64,000 bases of DNA. Source: JACVRW01 sp036407035. Its GTDB lineage: Bacteria; Actinomycetota; Thermoleophilia; Solirubrobacterales; Thermoleophilaceae. Location: the NCBI GenBank assembly GCA_036407035.1, contig DASXAA010000147.1:1-64000 (forward strand), read 5' to 3'. Every line of letters begins with the position of its first letter. Within the stretch, counting starts at the first letter, position 1. Below are positions 16,588 through 24,387 of the stretch, piece after piece. The notes below the pieces were generated by a model. The model saw only the letters and a list, made by a program, of their open reading frames with translations, was not told where the DNA came from and did not search any database. The translations under genes and the position numbers were made by a program.

Positions 16588-17001
16588 ATGTCGCAGCCGA
16601 CCCTCCGCGTCGAGAACCCGCTGATCCGGCGTTGGTTCTGGGCGTTCGAGAATGATGCTGAGGCGTTCGAGGCGGCTCTTCATCCCGACGTCGAGTGGTT
16701 TCCGATAGATGAGAACTATGGGCGCGTGCACGGGATCGAGGCTGCACTTCGGAACCGGAGGGAGTGGCTCGATGCCTGGGACGAGCATCGGTTGGATGCC
16801 GAGGAGGTGGCGGCCGAAGGCGACGGCGCCGTTGTCGCCGTCCACATAACGGCTCGCGGCAGGACCAGCGGCGCGGACGTCGACCTTCGCTTCTACGTCC
16901 ACTTCAGGCTGCGCGACGACAAGGTCGCGTACATCCGCGACTACGAAAATCGTGCCGTGGCCCTCGAGGCCGCGGGGCTGCAGGAAAGCGCGGGGCCCTA
17001 G
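16588..17001 (+). CDS. SnoaL/NTF2-like domain protein
   Basis: 137 residues. The helical opening NPLIRRWFWAFENDAEAFEA, followed by LHPDVEWFPIDENYGRVHG and the later strand pattern VVAVHITARGRTSGADVDLR with FYVHFRLRDDKVAYIRDYEN, is the standard layout of SnoaL-like (NTF2 fold) proteins. These small cone-shaped proteins range from isomerases and hydrolases to ligand-binding proteins, so no reaction can be assigned. Its TAG stop overlaps the stop of the convergent LLM oxidoreductase in a shared CTAG. Confidence 0.8.
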   Translation: MSQPTLRVENPLIRRWFWAFENDAEAFEAALHPDVEWFPIDENYGRVHGIEAALRNRREWLDAWDEHRLDAEEVAAEGDGAVVAVHITARGRTSGADVDLRFYVHFRLRDDKVAYIRDYENRAVALEAAGLQESAGP

Positions 17002-17789
17002 CCGCCGTCGCGCAGCGCCGCCGCCGTGCGCTCGATCGCGTCGAGGTCGGCGTGGTCGAGGTGCTGGAGCATCACGCGTTCCACGCCCGCCTCGGCATAG
17101 GCCTCCATCCGCTTCCGGCCGAAGCCCTCGAGCCCGGTCATCAGGCTCAGGGTCAGACGCTGGTCGAGGCGCTCGCGCACCTCCCGGCACTCCTCGGGCG
17201 AGACGCCGAGCACGTTGTACTCGTCGGCGAAGCGCGCCGCGAGCGCCGCCGCACGCGGCCCGGCCTTGCCGCCGAGCACGATCGGGATGTGGCCGCGCAC
17301 GGGCTTGGGGTGCGCGTCGACTCCCGCGACCCGGTAGTGGCGTCCGTCGAAGGCGAACTCGCCGTCGGACAGCAGTCCGCGCGCGATCTCGACCTGCTCG
17401 GCGAAGCGGTCGAAGCGCTCGCCCATCGGCGGCAGGTCGAAACCGTAGGCGGTGTGCTCGGCGGCGTTCCAGCCGGCGCCGATGCCGAGCTCGGCCCGTC
17501 CGCCGGAGATGTGGTCGACCGTGACGGCGTTCTTGGCGAGGACCGCCGGGTGGCGGAAGGTCGCCGGGGAGACCAGCGTGCCGAGGCGCAGCGTGGAGGT
17601 GACCGCCGCCAGGCCGGCGAGCGTGGCCCACGCGTCGAGCGCGCCGCGGCGTCCGTCGCCCATCACCGACAGGTAGTGGTCGGAGCGGAACAGCGCCTCG
17701 TACCCGCAGCGTTCGGCCGTCTCCGCGATCGCCACCCACTGCTCCCAGGTGACGTCCTCCTGACCCTCGATCATCAAGCACAGCCGCAT
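16998..17789 (-). CDS. LLM-class (F420-dependent-type) oxidoreductase
   Basis: 263 residues. A luciferase-like TIM barrel: CGYEALFRSDHYLSVMGDG, TSTLRLGTLVSPATFRHPAV, KNAVTVDHISGGRAELGIGA-GW and HYRVAGVDAHPKPVRGHIPI are family signatures. The IGAGW motif and its position are typical of F420-using actinobacterial members, though flavin use cannot be excluded. The substrate is unknown. It is convergent with the NTF2-like gene and lies 9 bp downstream of the DUF4383 gene on the same strand. Two more LLM genes occur in this window. Confidence 0.85.
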   Translation of the reverse strand: MRLCLMIEGQEDVTWEQWVAIAETAERCGYEALFRSDHYLSVMGDGRRGALDAWATLAGLAAVTSTLRLGTLVSPATFRHPAVLAKNAVTVDHISGGRAELGIGAGWNAAEHTAYGFDLPPMGERFDRFAEQVEIARGLLSDGEFAFDGRHYRVAGVDAHPKPVRGHIPIVLGGKAGPRAAALAARFADEYNVLGVSPEECREVRERLDQRLTLSLMTGLEGFGRKRMEAYAEAGVERVMLQHLDHADLDAIERTAAALRDGG

Positions 17790-17798
17790 GCGCGGCCG

Positions 17799-18230
17799 TC
17801 AACGATAGGCGGGCGCCGCCTCGGCCGGCGTCTCCCCGGCGGGCGTCGCCAGCCCCGCGCCGATGCCCGCGATTCCGATCAGCAGGTGCAGCACGTTGTC
17901 CTCGGTGTTCACCGGGATCAGGTTGATCAGCTCGTTGCCGCTGCCCGCGATGAAGCCGGCCAGCGCCACCGCGATGTACACGGCGCCCAGGCCGAACGCG
18001 TATCCGCGCGATGCGCCGTACGACGCGACCACCAGCAGGCCCAGCACCCCGGTGAGGATGTGCACGATGTTGTGCCAGCCGTTCACGTCGAGGATGCCGA
18101 GCACGGCGTCGCGCTCGATGCCGTTCCCCGTGTCGAAGCTGGCCGTGTAGAAGAAGCCGATGATCCCGGCCGCGACAAGGGTCACGCCGAACACGAGCGC
18201 GTATACCTGGGCAGGAGACTTGCTCTGCAT
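17799..18230 (-). CDS. DUF4383 family membrane protein
   Basis: 143 residues from an ATG at 18230 preceded by GGAGGTGAGGTG. Four hydrophobic segments are visible: VYALVFGVTLVAAGIIGFF, NIVHILTGVLGLLVVASYG, FGLGAVYIAVALAGFIAG and VLHLLIGIAGIGAGLA. The His/Asn motifs GWHNIVHILTG and NTEDNVLHLLIG are characteristic of DUF4383 proteins, which are common in actinobacteria and often sit by stress-related regulators; function is unknown. It is divergent from an ECF sigma gene 121 bp away, so the two may share control. Confidence 0.85.
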   Translation of the reverse strand: MQSKSPAQVYALVFGVTLVAAGIIGFFYTASFDTGNGIERDAVLGILDVNGWHNIVHILTGVLGLLVVASYGASRGYAFGLGAVYIAVALAGFIAGSGNELINLIPVNTEDNVLHLLIGIAGIGAGLATPAGETPAEAAPAYR

Positions 18231-18351
18231 CACCTCACCTCCAGGGAGGAATTTGCGAAAGACGGTGTCGACGACTTGTTCGCGGAAGCCCCGTTCGTGG
18301 ATCATGCATCCCGGGCTGATCCGGTAGCCCCTCACGCGCGTAGGAAGGTCC

Positions 18352-18924
18352 GTGGTGGCCACCGACATCCGCAACCTCGCGGACGAGGAGATGATGCAGC
18401 TGGTCCAGGCGGGCGACCCGCGGGCCTTCGAGCTGCTCTATGACCGGCACGGGGGGCCGGCCTTCTCGCTCGCCTACCGGATGGTCGGCAACCGCGTCAC
18501 GGCGGAGGACATCACGCAGGAGGCGTTCCTGTCGATCTGGCGCAGCCGGCTCCGCTTCGACGAGTCGCGCGGAAGCGTCAGGACGTGGGTGCTCGGCATC
18601 GTCCACAACCGCGCGATCGACGCGCTCCGACGGAGCGTCGTGCACGACCGCAGGCGCGAGAGCGCGGAGGGGATCGAGGAGCGCCACGAGGCGCCGGAGC
18701 GCACGGAGGTCGAGGCGGCGAGGCGTGAAGAGGCGCGCAGCGTGAGGAGCGCCCTCGACACCCTGCCGGACGAACAGCGGCGCACGATCGAGCTGGCGTA
18801 CTTCGGCGGCTTCAGCCACAGCCAGATTGCGGAGATGCTGGACATGCCGATAGGTACGGTCAAGGGCAGGATGCGCCTTGGGCTCGACAAGCTGCGCCGC
18901 CAATTGGCAGAGGGGTTTGCATGA
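18352..18924 (+). CDS. ECF-type sigma factor (SigK-like group)
   Basis: 190 residues. Region 2 reads FELLYDRHGGPAFSLAYRMV with RVTAEDITQEAFLSIWRS, and region 4 reads LPDEQRRTIELAYFGGFSHS then QIAEMLDMPIGTVKGRMRLG. The overlap with the downstream RskA-like anti-sigma gene (ATGA) makes a sigma/anti-sigma pair almost certain. The start used is a GTG; the conserved part begins near DEEMMQLVQAGDPRAF, so a few residues of uncertainty remain. Confidence 0.92.
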   Translation: MVATDIRNLADEEMMQLVQAGDPRAFELLYDRHGGPAFSLAYRMVGNRVTAEDITQEAFLSIWRSRLRFDESRGSVRTWVLGIVHNRAIDALRRSVVHDRRRESAEGIEERHEAPERTEVEAARREEARSVRSALDTLPDEQRRTIELAYFGGFSHSQIAEMLDMPIGTVKGRMRLGLDKLRRQLAEGFA

Positions 18925-19646
18925 GCGTGCGGGATCACGAGCGATATAGAGATGACGTTGGCGCCTACCTGCTGGGCGCACTCACCGACCTCGAGTTGCA
19001 GGCGTTCGAGCGCCACCTCGAGGGCTGCGCGGACTGCCGCGAGGAGATCGAGCGGCTGCGTCCGGCGGCGGCGGCGCTGCCGCGATCGGTCGAGCCGGTC
19101 GCGCCGCCGGCGACCCTCAAGGCGTCCCTGATGGACGTCGTCCAGAAGGAGGCGCGCGAGCGCGCCGGGAAGAAGCCGCGGCCCTCGCTGCGCGAGCGGC
19201 TCGCCGGGCTCGTCCCGTCGCCGTCGCGGATGCGTCCGGCGGTCGCGTGGGGCAGCGCCGCGTTCGTCCTCGCCGTGGGGATCCTGCTCGGCTTCGGCTG
19301 GGGGCAGCGCTCCGGCGACGAGTCGCAGACGCTCTCGGCCCAGGTGAACAAGAGCGTCCTTCCGTCGGCAACCGCCAACCTGTCATTCGAGGACGACGGC
19401 GAGCACGGCGGGATCCTGCGCGTGCACGGGCTGCCGGCGCCGAGCGGCGACCGCGTCTACCAGGCGTGGGTCCAGCGCGACGGGATGGTGCTCCCGCAGC
19501 CGACCTTCGAGGTCGGCGCCGACGGCAGCGGCGCCGTGGCCGTGCCGGACGACCTGAGCGGCGCACAGGCGGTGATGGTCACGCGCGAGCAGCGCGGCGG
19601 CGCCTCGGCCCCGAGCGAGAAGCCGATCCTGACGGTCAGCCTGTAG
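18921..19646 (+). CDS. Anti-sigma factor with zinc-binding domain and RskA C-terminal domain
   Basis: 241 residues, start overlapping the sigma gene by 4 nt. The N-terminal zinc anti-sigma motif is FERHLEGCADCREEIERL (H-x3-C-x2-C). A single membrane helix lies near residues 107-126 (SAAFVLAVGILLGFGWG), and the outer domain has the RskA pattern VYQAWVQRDGMVLPQPTFEV with PSEKPILTVSL. By analogy with RskA/SigK it sequesters the sigma factor at the membrane and is released by regulated proteolysis. A rhomboid protease gene follows directly, which is suggestive but is no proof of a link. Confidence 0.92.
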   Translation: MSVRDHERYRDDVGAYLLGALTDLELQAFERHLEGCADCREEIERLRPAAAALPRSVEPVAPPATLKASLMDVVQKEARERAGKKPRPSLRERLAGLVPSPSRMRPAVAWGSAAFVLAVGILLGFGWGQRSGDESQTLSAQVNKSVLPSATANLSFEDDGEHGGILRVHGLPAPSGDRVYQAWVQRDGMVLPQPTFEVGADGSGAVAVPDDLSGAQAVMVTREQRGGASAPSEKPILTVSL

Positions 19647-19677
19647 CGCCTGCCGGACCCACTACTGTCACGCCCGT

Positions 19678-20493
19678 ATGGAAGTTTGCTACCGGCACCC
19701 CGGCCGGGAGACGGGGGTGCACTGCTCGAACTGCGGGCGCCCGATCTGCCCCGACTGCATGACGTCGACCCCCGTCGGGATGCGCTGCCCCGAGTGCGCC
19801 CGCCAGCGCACGCGCGCGCGGCCCATGCGCGCGGTCTCGGTCGACGAGCCGGCGCTCACCTACCTGCTGATCGGGATCAACGTGCTCGTGTTCATCGGCG
19901 GCGCGCTCGGCGGCGCCAGCACCACGGGCGGCAGCTTCGGGGGCAGCCCGCTGCTCGACAACGGGGCGGTCTCGCAGGCGACGATCAGCGACGGCGAGTA
20001 CTGGCGCCTGCTGACCGCCGGCTTCCTCCACGCCGGGCTGTTCCACCTGCTGTTCAACATGTTCGCGCTCTACGTGCTCGGGACGATGCTCGAGCCGGCG
20101 ATGGGCCGCCTGCGCTTCGGGCTCGTGTACTTCGTGTCGCTGCTGGCGGGCTCCTTCGGTGCGATCCTGGTCGAGCCGAACGCCCCGACGGTCGGCGCCT
20201 CGGGCGCGATCTTCGGCCTGATGGGGGCGGCGCTGATCGTGCTGCGCCACCACGGCATCAGCTTCGCGGAGAGCGGCCTCGCGGTCTGGCTGGGGCTGAA
20301 CCTGCTGATCACGTTCACGGTCTCGAACATCTCGGTCGGCGGGCACATCGGCGGCCTCATCGGAGGCACCGTGGCCGCGCTCGTGCTGGTCGAGCTGCCG
20401 AAGCACGTGCGAGTGTCGGCGTCGATTGCGAACCTGCTCTGCGCCGCGCTGGGCGTGGCGGCGGTGGTGGGCGCTATCGCGGTCTCGGGCTAG
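19678..20493 (+). CDS. Rhomboid-family intramembrane serine protease with N-terminal zinc finger
   Basis: 271 residues. The N-terminus is a Cys/His-rich B-box-like finger (CYRHPGRETGVHCSNCGRPI, then CPDCM and RCPEC) seen in many actinobacterial rhomboids. Six membrane segments follow. The catalytic Ser lies in VGASGAIFGLMGA (about residues 171-183) and the His in GGHIGGLIGG (about 221-230). The protein cleaves membrane-spanning substrates. Its stop overlaps the stop of the convergent cobalamin-binding gene in a CTAG. Confidence 0.93.
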   Translation: MEVCYRHPGRETGVHCSNCGRPICPDCMTSTPVGMRCPECARQRTRARPMRAVSVDEPALTYLLIGINVLVFIGGALGGASTTGGSFGGSPLLDNGAVSQATISDGEYWRLLTAGFLHAGLFHLLFNMFALYVLGTMLEPAMGRLRFGLVYFVSLLAGSFGAILVEPNAPTVGASGAIFGLMGAALIVLRHHGISFAESGLAVWLGLNLLITFTVSNISVGGHIGGLIGGTVAALVLVELPKHVRVSASIANLLCAALGVAAVVGAIAVSG

Positions 20494-21392
20494 GAGACCG
20501 CCGCCAGGTCCAGCTCGATCGAGCGCCGCGTCGGCGGGGCCGGGAAGACGTCCGGGTACAGGATGTGCCCAAGCAGCTCCACGCCCTCCACGAGCCGCGG
20601 CCCGGGCCGCGAGAAGTAGGCCGCCGCGTCCACCGCGACCACGCGCGCCCCGAGCGGCGCGAGCCGCTCGCGGTGGCGGAGCGTCTCGGCCGCCGCCTCC
20701 TCCGCGTAGAGGCCGCAGGGCATCGAGATCACCACCTCGGGCGCGGCCGCCGACAGCTCCTCCCAGCTCACGGTGCGCGACCGCTCGCCGGGCATGCCGA
20801 GCACGTCCTCGCCGCCCGCCAGCTCGATCATCTGCGGCACCCAGTGCCCGCCGGCGTACACCGGGTCGAGCCACTCGAGCGCCGCCGCGCGCGGCCGCTC
20901 CTCACCCGCCACCGCGAGCTCCACCTCCTCGATCCGCTCTGCCGCCTCCTCCGCCAACCGCGCGCCCGCCTCGGGGACCCCGGCCTCCTCGGCCAGGCGC
21001 GGGATGTCGGCGAGCACCTCTCCGAGGGTCGAGGGGTCGAGCGAGATCACGCGCGGCGGGCCGGGCAGGCGCTCCGCCACCGCGCGCACGTCGTCGAACG
21101 ACACCGCGCACACCTCGCACACCGCCTGGGTGACGATCAGGTCCGGGTCGACTCCGCCAAGCAGCACCTCGTCGAGCTCGTAGAGCGCCTCGCCGCGCCC
21201 GGTGCGCTCGCGCACGGCGCGGTCGATCTCGGACGCCGACAGCCCCTCGGGGATTACGCTGCGCGTGAGACTGGGTAAGCGTTCAGCCTCGACCGGGAAA
21301 TCGCACTCGTGGGTAACGGCGACCACCTGATCGCCGAGCCCGAGGGCGAACAGCATCTCGGTCGCGGACGGGACAAGGGAAGCGATTCGCAC
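20490..21392 (-). CDS. Cobalamin-binding (BtuF-like) periplasmic-binding-fold protein without signal peptide
   Basis: 300 residues from a GTG. RIASLVPSATEMLFALGLGD with VVAVTHECDFP opens the helical-backbone binding-protein fold used for vitamin B12 and siderophores. VDPDLIVTQAVCEVCAVSFD and VISLDPSTLGEVLADIPRLA are typical of B12-type members. No signal peptide or lipobox is present, and no ABC permease or ATPase genes are adjacent, so a cytoplasmic corrinoid-binding role is possible. Its start is only 10 bp from the start of the divergent pterin dehydratase gene, so their leaders overlap. Confidence 0.82.
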   Translation of the reverse strand: MRIASLVPSATEMLFALGLGDQVVAVTHECDFPVEAERLPSLTRSVIPEGLSASEIDRAVRERTGRGEALYELDEVLLGGVDPDLIVTQAVCEVCAVSFDDVRAVAERLPGPPRVISLDPSTLGEVLADIPRLAEEAGVPEAGARLAEEAAERIEEVELAVAGEERPRAAALEWLDPVYAGGHWVPQMIELAGGEDVLGMPGERSRTVSWEELSAAAPEVVISMPCGLYAEEAAAETLRHRERLAPLGARVVAVDAAAYFSRPGPRLVEGVELLGHILYPDVFPAPPTRRSIELDLAAVS

Positions 21393-21402
21393 GGAGACGA
21401 GG

Positions 21403-21681
21403 ATGGCACTTCTGAGCGACGAGGAGATCACGCAGCGGCTGGACGGGCTCGACGGCTGGGAGCGCGCCGGCGACACGATCCGCAAGCAGTTCAAGCTCGA
21501 CGACTTCAAGGGGTCGGTGGACTTCGTGAACCGGCTCACGCCGGAAGCCGAGGGGATGAACCACCACCCCGATCTCGAGATCTCGTGGAATACGGTCACG
21601 GTGACGATCTCGACCCACTCCGAGGGCGGCCTCACGCAGAACGACTTCGAGCTGGCCGGCCGGATCGACGCGGTGGCGTAA
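21403..21681 (+). CDS. 4a-hydroxytetrahydrobiopterin dehydratase (pterin carbinolamine dehydratase)
   Basis: 92 residues, the normal length. It dehydrates 4a-hydroxy-tetrahydrobiopterin to quinonoid dihydrobiopterin. GWERAGDTIRKQFKLDDFKG, VNRLTPEAEGMNHHPDLEIS and WNTVTVTISTHSEGGLTQND contain the conserved active-site His-His-Pro and the later His. No aromatic amino acid hydroxylase is in the window, so the physiological partner is unknown; in many bacteria the protein has a molybdopterin-related or regulatory role. The ribosome-binding site lies within the gap shared with the divergent gene. Confidence 0.93.
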   Translation: MALLSDEEITQRLDGLDGWERAGDTIRKQFKLDDFKGSVDFVNRLTPEAEGMNHHPDLEISWNTVTVTISTHSEGGLTQNDFELAGRIDAVA

Positions 21682-21780
21682 GGGGCCGCTGCTATCGTCC
21701 CTCCGTCCGCCGATGAGCGACGACGAACCCCCTCGAAGTAGCATGGTGCGGCGGCCGGTGCAGGCCGTTCGCGCATCCCG

Positions 21781-23172
21781 ATGACCGAGTTTCTCCTGCT
21801 GCTGGGAGTCGTCGTGCTGGTCCTCGCGAACGGCTTCTTCGTCGCGGCCGAGTTCGCGCTCGTGCGCACGCGCCAGAGCCGCATGGAGGCGCTCCGCGAC
21901 GAGGGCCAGCGCGGCGCGTCGATGGCGCTGATCGAGATCGACCGCATCGACGAGTACCTGTCGGCGTGCCAGCTCGGCATCACGATGGCCTCCCTCGGCA
22001 TCGGCTTCCTGGGCGAGCCGGCGATCGCCCGCCTGCTCGAGGACCCGCTCGGCGGCACGGTCAGCCACGGCGTGGCCGTGACGATCTCGCTCGCGATCGC
22101 GTACCTGCTCACGACCGCGCTCCACATCACCGTCGGCGAGCAGGTGCCGAAGATCTACTCGATCGTCCACGCGGAGGGCACCGCCCGCCGGGTGGCGCGC
22201 CCGCTGCACGCGTTCCGCGTGTTCTTCAGCCCCTTCATCTGGGCGCTCAACTCGACGTCGAACACGCTGCTGCGCGCGGTCGGGGTCGACCCGAAGGCCG
22301 AGTTCGAGGAGATCAGCTCGGCTGAGGACCTGAAGCTGCTGATCGTCCAGAGCGCCCACGGCGGCAAGCTCGACCCGGGTGAGGCCGGGATGCTCTCGGG
22401 CGTGTTCCACCTGCATGAGCAGGAGGCGCGCCAGGTGATGACGCCGATCCCGGCGGTCGTCACCGTCGACGTGTCCGAGACCGCCGAGGCCGCGCTGCGC
22501 CGCTGCGTCGACTCCGGCCACACCCGTCTCGTCGTCACCGAGGAGGGCAACACGGACCGGATCCGCGGAATCGTGCACGCCAACTCGCTCGTCCGCAGGC
22601 TGATGAACGGCGGCCCAGACGCCTCGATCCGGGACTGCGTGAAGGACGCGCTGATCGTGCCCGAGACGAAGCCGCTCGACGACCTGCTTGCCGACCTCCA
22701 GCGCGAGCGGGCGTCGATGGCCGTGGTGGTCGACGAGTACGGCCGCACCGCGGGCATCGTCACGATCGAGGACCTGATCGAGGAGATCGTGGGCGAGATC
22801 GCCGACGAGACCGACCCGGCCGTGTCGGGCGTGCGCCGGCTCGCGAACGGCGACTGGTGGGTCCGCGGCCACGTGCCGATCACGGACCTGTCCGACTACG
22901 GGCTCAACCTTCCGGTCGACTCCGAGGCCTACAACTCGGTCGGCGGCTTCGTGTTCAGCGAGCTCGGGCGACTGCCCAAGCGCGGCGATATGGTGCGCGT
23001 GAACGGCTACTCCGTGCGGGTCGAGTCGGTGCGCGAGAACCGCATCGAGGCGGTGCGGATCCGCGACCACGGCGACGAGGGCGAGCGCGGCGACTCGCAG
23101 CCCGACGGCGCCGCCGCGCGGCCGGTGGAGCAGGCGGCCGCCACGCCGCCGCAGCCCGACGACGGTACGTAG
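21781..23172 (+). CDS. CNNM/CorC-type transporter-associated protein (hemolysin C family)
   Basis: 463 residues. The N-terminal DUF21/CNNM membrane domain (LLLLGVVVLVLANGFFVAAE, then FALVRTRQSRMEAL and CQLGITMASLGIGFLGEPAI) is followed by a CBS pair (MTPIPAVVTVDVSETAEAAL to VVVDEYGRTAGIVTIEDLIE) and a C-terminal CorC/HlyC domain (YNSVGGFVFSELGRLPKRGD). Proteins of this family are linked to Mg2+ or Co2+ handling and are often labelled hemolysins without evidence of lysis. The C-terminus ends in a Gln/Ala/Pro-rich tail. Confidence 0.92.
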   Translation: MTEFLLLLGVVVLVLANGFFVAAEFALVRTRQSRMEALRDEGQRGASMALIEIDRIDEYLSACQLGITMASLGIGFLGEPAIARLLEDPLGGTVSHGVAVTISLAIAYLLTTALHITVGEQVPKIYSIVHAEGTARRVARPLHAFRVFFSPFIWALNSTSNTLLRAVGVDPKAEFEEISSAEDLKLLIVQSAHGGKLDPGEAGMLSGVFHLHEQEARQVMTPIPAVVTVDVSETAEAALRRCVDSGHTRLVVTEEGNTDRIRGIVHANSLVRRLMNGGPDASIRDCVKDALIVPETKPLDDLLADLQRERASMAVVVDEYGRTAGIVTIEDLIEEIVGEIADETDPAVSGVRRLANGDWWVRGHVPITDLSDYGLNLPVDSEAYNSVGGFVFSELGRLPKRGDMVRVNGYSVRVESVRENRIEAVRIRDHGDEGERGDSQPDGAAARPVEQAAATPPQPDDGT

Positions 23173-23238
23173 TTCCGTCCGTACGGGGGCGTAGTTTCGA
23201 TCGCGAGGAGCTTCCTTACACGAGGAGGTCTGCGGGCG

Positions 23239-23484
23239 ATGTGGTGCGTCAGGCTGAGTGACTCCCAGCGCGATGCCGTGAGGGCCCTGATACAGGCGCA
23301 GGGCGAGCTCGGGCCGTCGCTGACCGCTGCGCTCGAGGCGCTCGACTATGCCCGCTGGGACGACCTGCCGGAGGCGTCGCTGCCGTGGGACCGCGTCAGC
23401 CAGCTGGCGCGCGCCCAGAACATCGGCGAGGCGGACGTCGTGTGGGACCTCGCCGCCGGGATGGCGCCCCGGCGGGCCGCCTAG
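23239..23484 (+). CDS. Small hypothetical protein
   Basis: 81 residues from an ATG with GAGGAGG about ten bases upstream. The sequence looks globular and helical: RLSDSQRDAVRALIQAQGEL, then TAALEALDYARWDDLPEASL and RVSQLARAQNIGEADVVWDL. Codon use matches its neighbours (G/C at third positions). No domain is recognised. It ends 2 bp before the stop of the convergent dehydrogenase gene. Confidence 0.6.
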   Translation: MWCVRLSDSQRDAVRALIQAQGELGPSLTAALEALDYARWDDLPEASLPWDRVSQLARAQNIGEADVVWDLAAGMAPRRAA

Positions 23485-23486
23485 GC

Positions 23487-24254
23487 CTAGCGCTTCTCGT
23501 ACGTGTAGAAGCCGGCGCCCGCCTTGCGGCCGAGCTTCCCCTCCGCCATCAGCTCGCGCACCCGCTCCGGCACGTCGGCGCCGATCGACTCTCCGATCGC
23601 GGCCGCCACGTCCAGCCCGACGAAGTCGAGCAGCGCGAGCGGCCCCATCGGGTGGCCGGCGCCGAGCTTCATGCAGGTGTCCACGGCGTCGGGCGAGAGG
23701 CCGTTGTCGTCGAGCAGCCGGACGGCGTCGAACAGGTAGGGGAAGAGCAGGCGGTTGACGACGAAGCCGGCGGCGTCCGGCACCTCGACGGCCGTCTTGC
23801 CGAGCCGCTCGCAGAGCTCGTGGAACTCGCGCCGCGTCTCCTCGGTCGCCTCGTCCGGGAACGAGAGCTCCACCAGCTGCATCCGCTCGACCGGGTTGAA
23901 GACGTGCAACGCCGCGAAGCGGTCGGGGCGGCCCCCGGCGCTCGCGATCTCCGCCACCGACAGAGACGACGTGGTCGTGGCGAGCAGCGTCTCGTCGCCG
24001 AGCAGCGAGCCGAGCCTGCCGTGCACGTCGCGCTTGACGTCCATGTCCTCCGCCACGGCCTCGACGACTACGTTGCAGCCGGCGAGCTCGTCGAGCTTCG
24101 TGACCACCTGCGCGGCGTCCTCCACGCGCTTGCCGGCGCGGCCGGCCGAGCGCTTGCTGCGGGCCCAGACCACCACCTCGTGGTGCTCCGCTGCCGTGCG
24201 CGCGAGGCCGCATGCGATCGCCCCGCTGCCGACGATTCCAAGTCTGTGTTCCAC
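23487..24254 (-). CDS. 3-hydroxyacyl-CoA (3-hydroxybutyryl-CoA) dehydrogenase
   Basis: 255 residues. It oxidises L-3-hydroxyacyl-CoA with NAD+, the third step of beta-oxidation. The Rossmann motif LGIVGSGAIACGLA lies at residues 5-18. The catalytic His is in FAALHVFNPVERMQLVEL, and FVVNRLLFPYLFDAVRLLDD and LGAGHPMGPLALLDFVGLDV mark the C-terminal dimerisation domain. It is shorter than the usual ~280 residues but all key motifs are present. It is divergent from a thiolase gene, with a palindromic operator between them, so both are likely to be controlled together. Confidence 0.93.
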   Translation of the reverse strand: MEHRLGIVGSGAIACGLARTAAEHHEVVVWARSKRSAGRAGKRVEDAAQVVTKLDELAGCNVVVEAVAEDMDVKRDVHGRLGSLLGDETLLATTTSSLSVAEIASAGGRPDRFAALHVFNPVERMQLVELSFPDEATEETRREFHELCERLGKTAVEVPDAAGFVVNRLLFPYLFDAVRLLDDNGLSPDAVDTCMKLGAGHPMGPLALLDFVGLDVAAAIGESIGADVPERVRELMAEGKLGRKAGAGFYTYEKR

Positions 24255-24325
24255 TCCTCTTCCCCTCTAACCAATCCGCCGAGGCGGTCGCCGTCCGCGG
24301 CGGCCGCCGCGGTGGCGCACCTTGG

Positions 24326-24341
24326 TTGACTGGTCAGTCAA
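24326..24341. promoter_or_regulatory. Palindromic operator, probable TetR-type site, upstream of thiolase
   Basis: TTGACTGGTCAGTCAA is a perfect 7-bp inverted repeat around a 2-bp centre. It lies between the divergent 3-hydroxyacyl-CoA dehydrogenase and thiolase genes, 46 bp before the thiolase ATG. Almost the same 16-mer occurs at 38006-38021 before an acyl-CoA dehydrogenase. Its first six bases could also serve as a -35 hexamer. Confidence 0.7.
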
Positions 24342-24387
24342 TCAAGTACGCTTGTACCACAAACCGACCTCGGAGGAAGCGATCCAC

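Noticed and set aside
16279..17802. 507-codon minus-strand frame over the LLM gene and upstream
   Set aside because: The LLM oxidoreductase in another frame has all the family motifs; this frame is Arg-rich shadow sequence.
21393..24213. Very long minus-strand frame (about 976 codons) across 21283-24213
   Set aside because: It opposes the CNNM/CorC and pterin dehydratase genes, has the Arg/His/Asp-rich composition typical of GC-rich shadow frames, and shows no domain.
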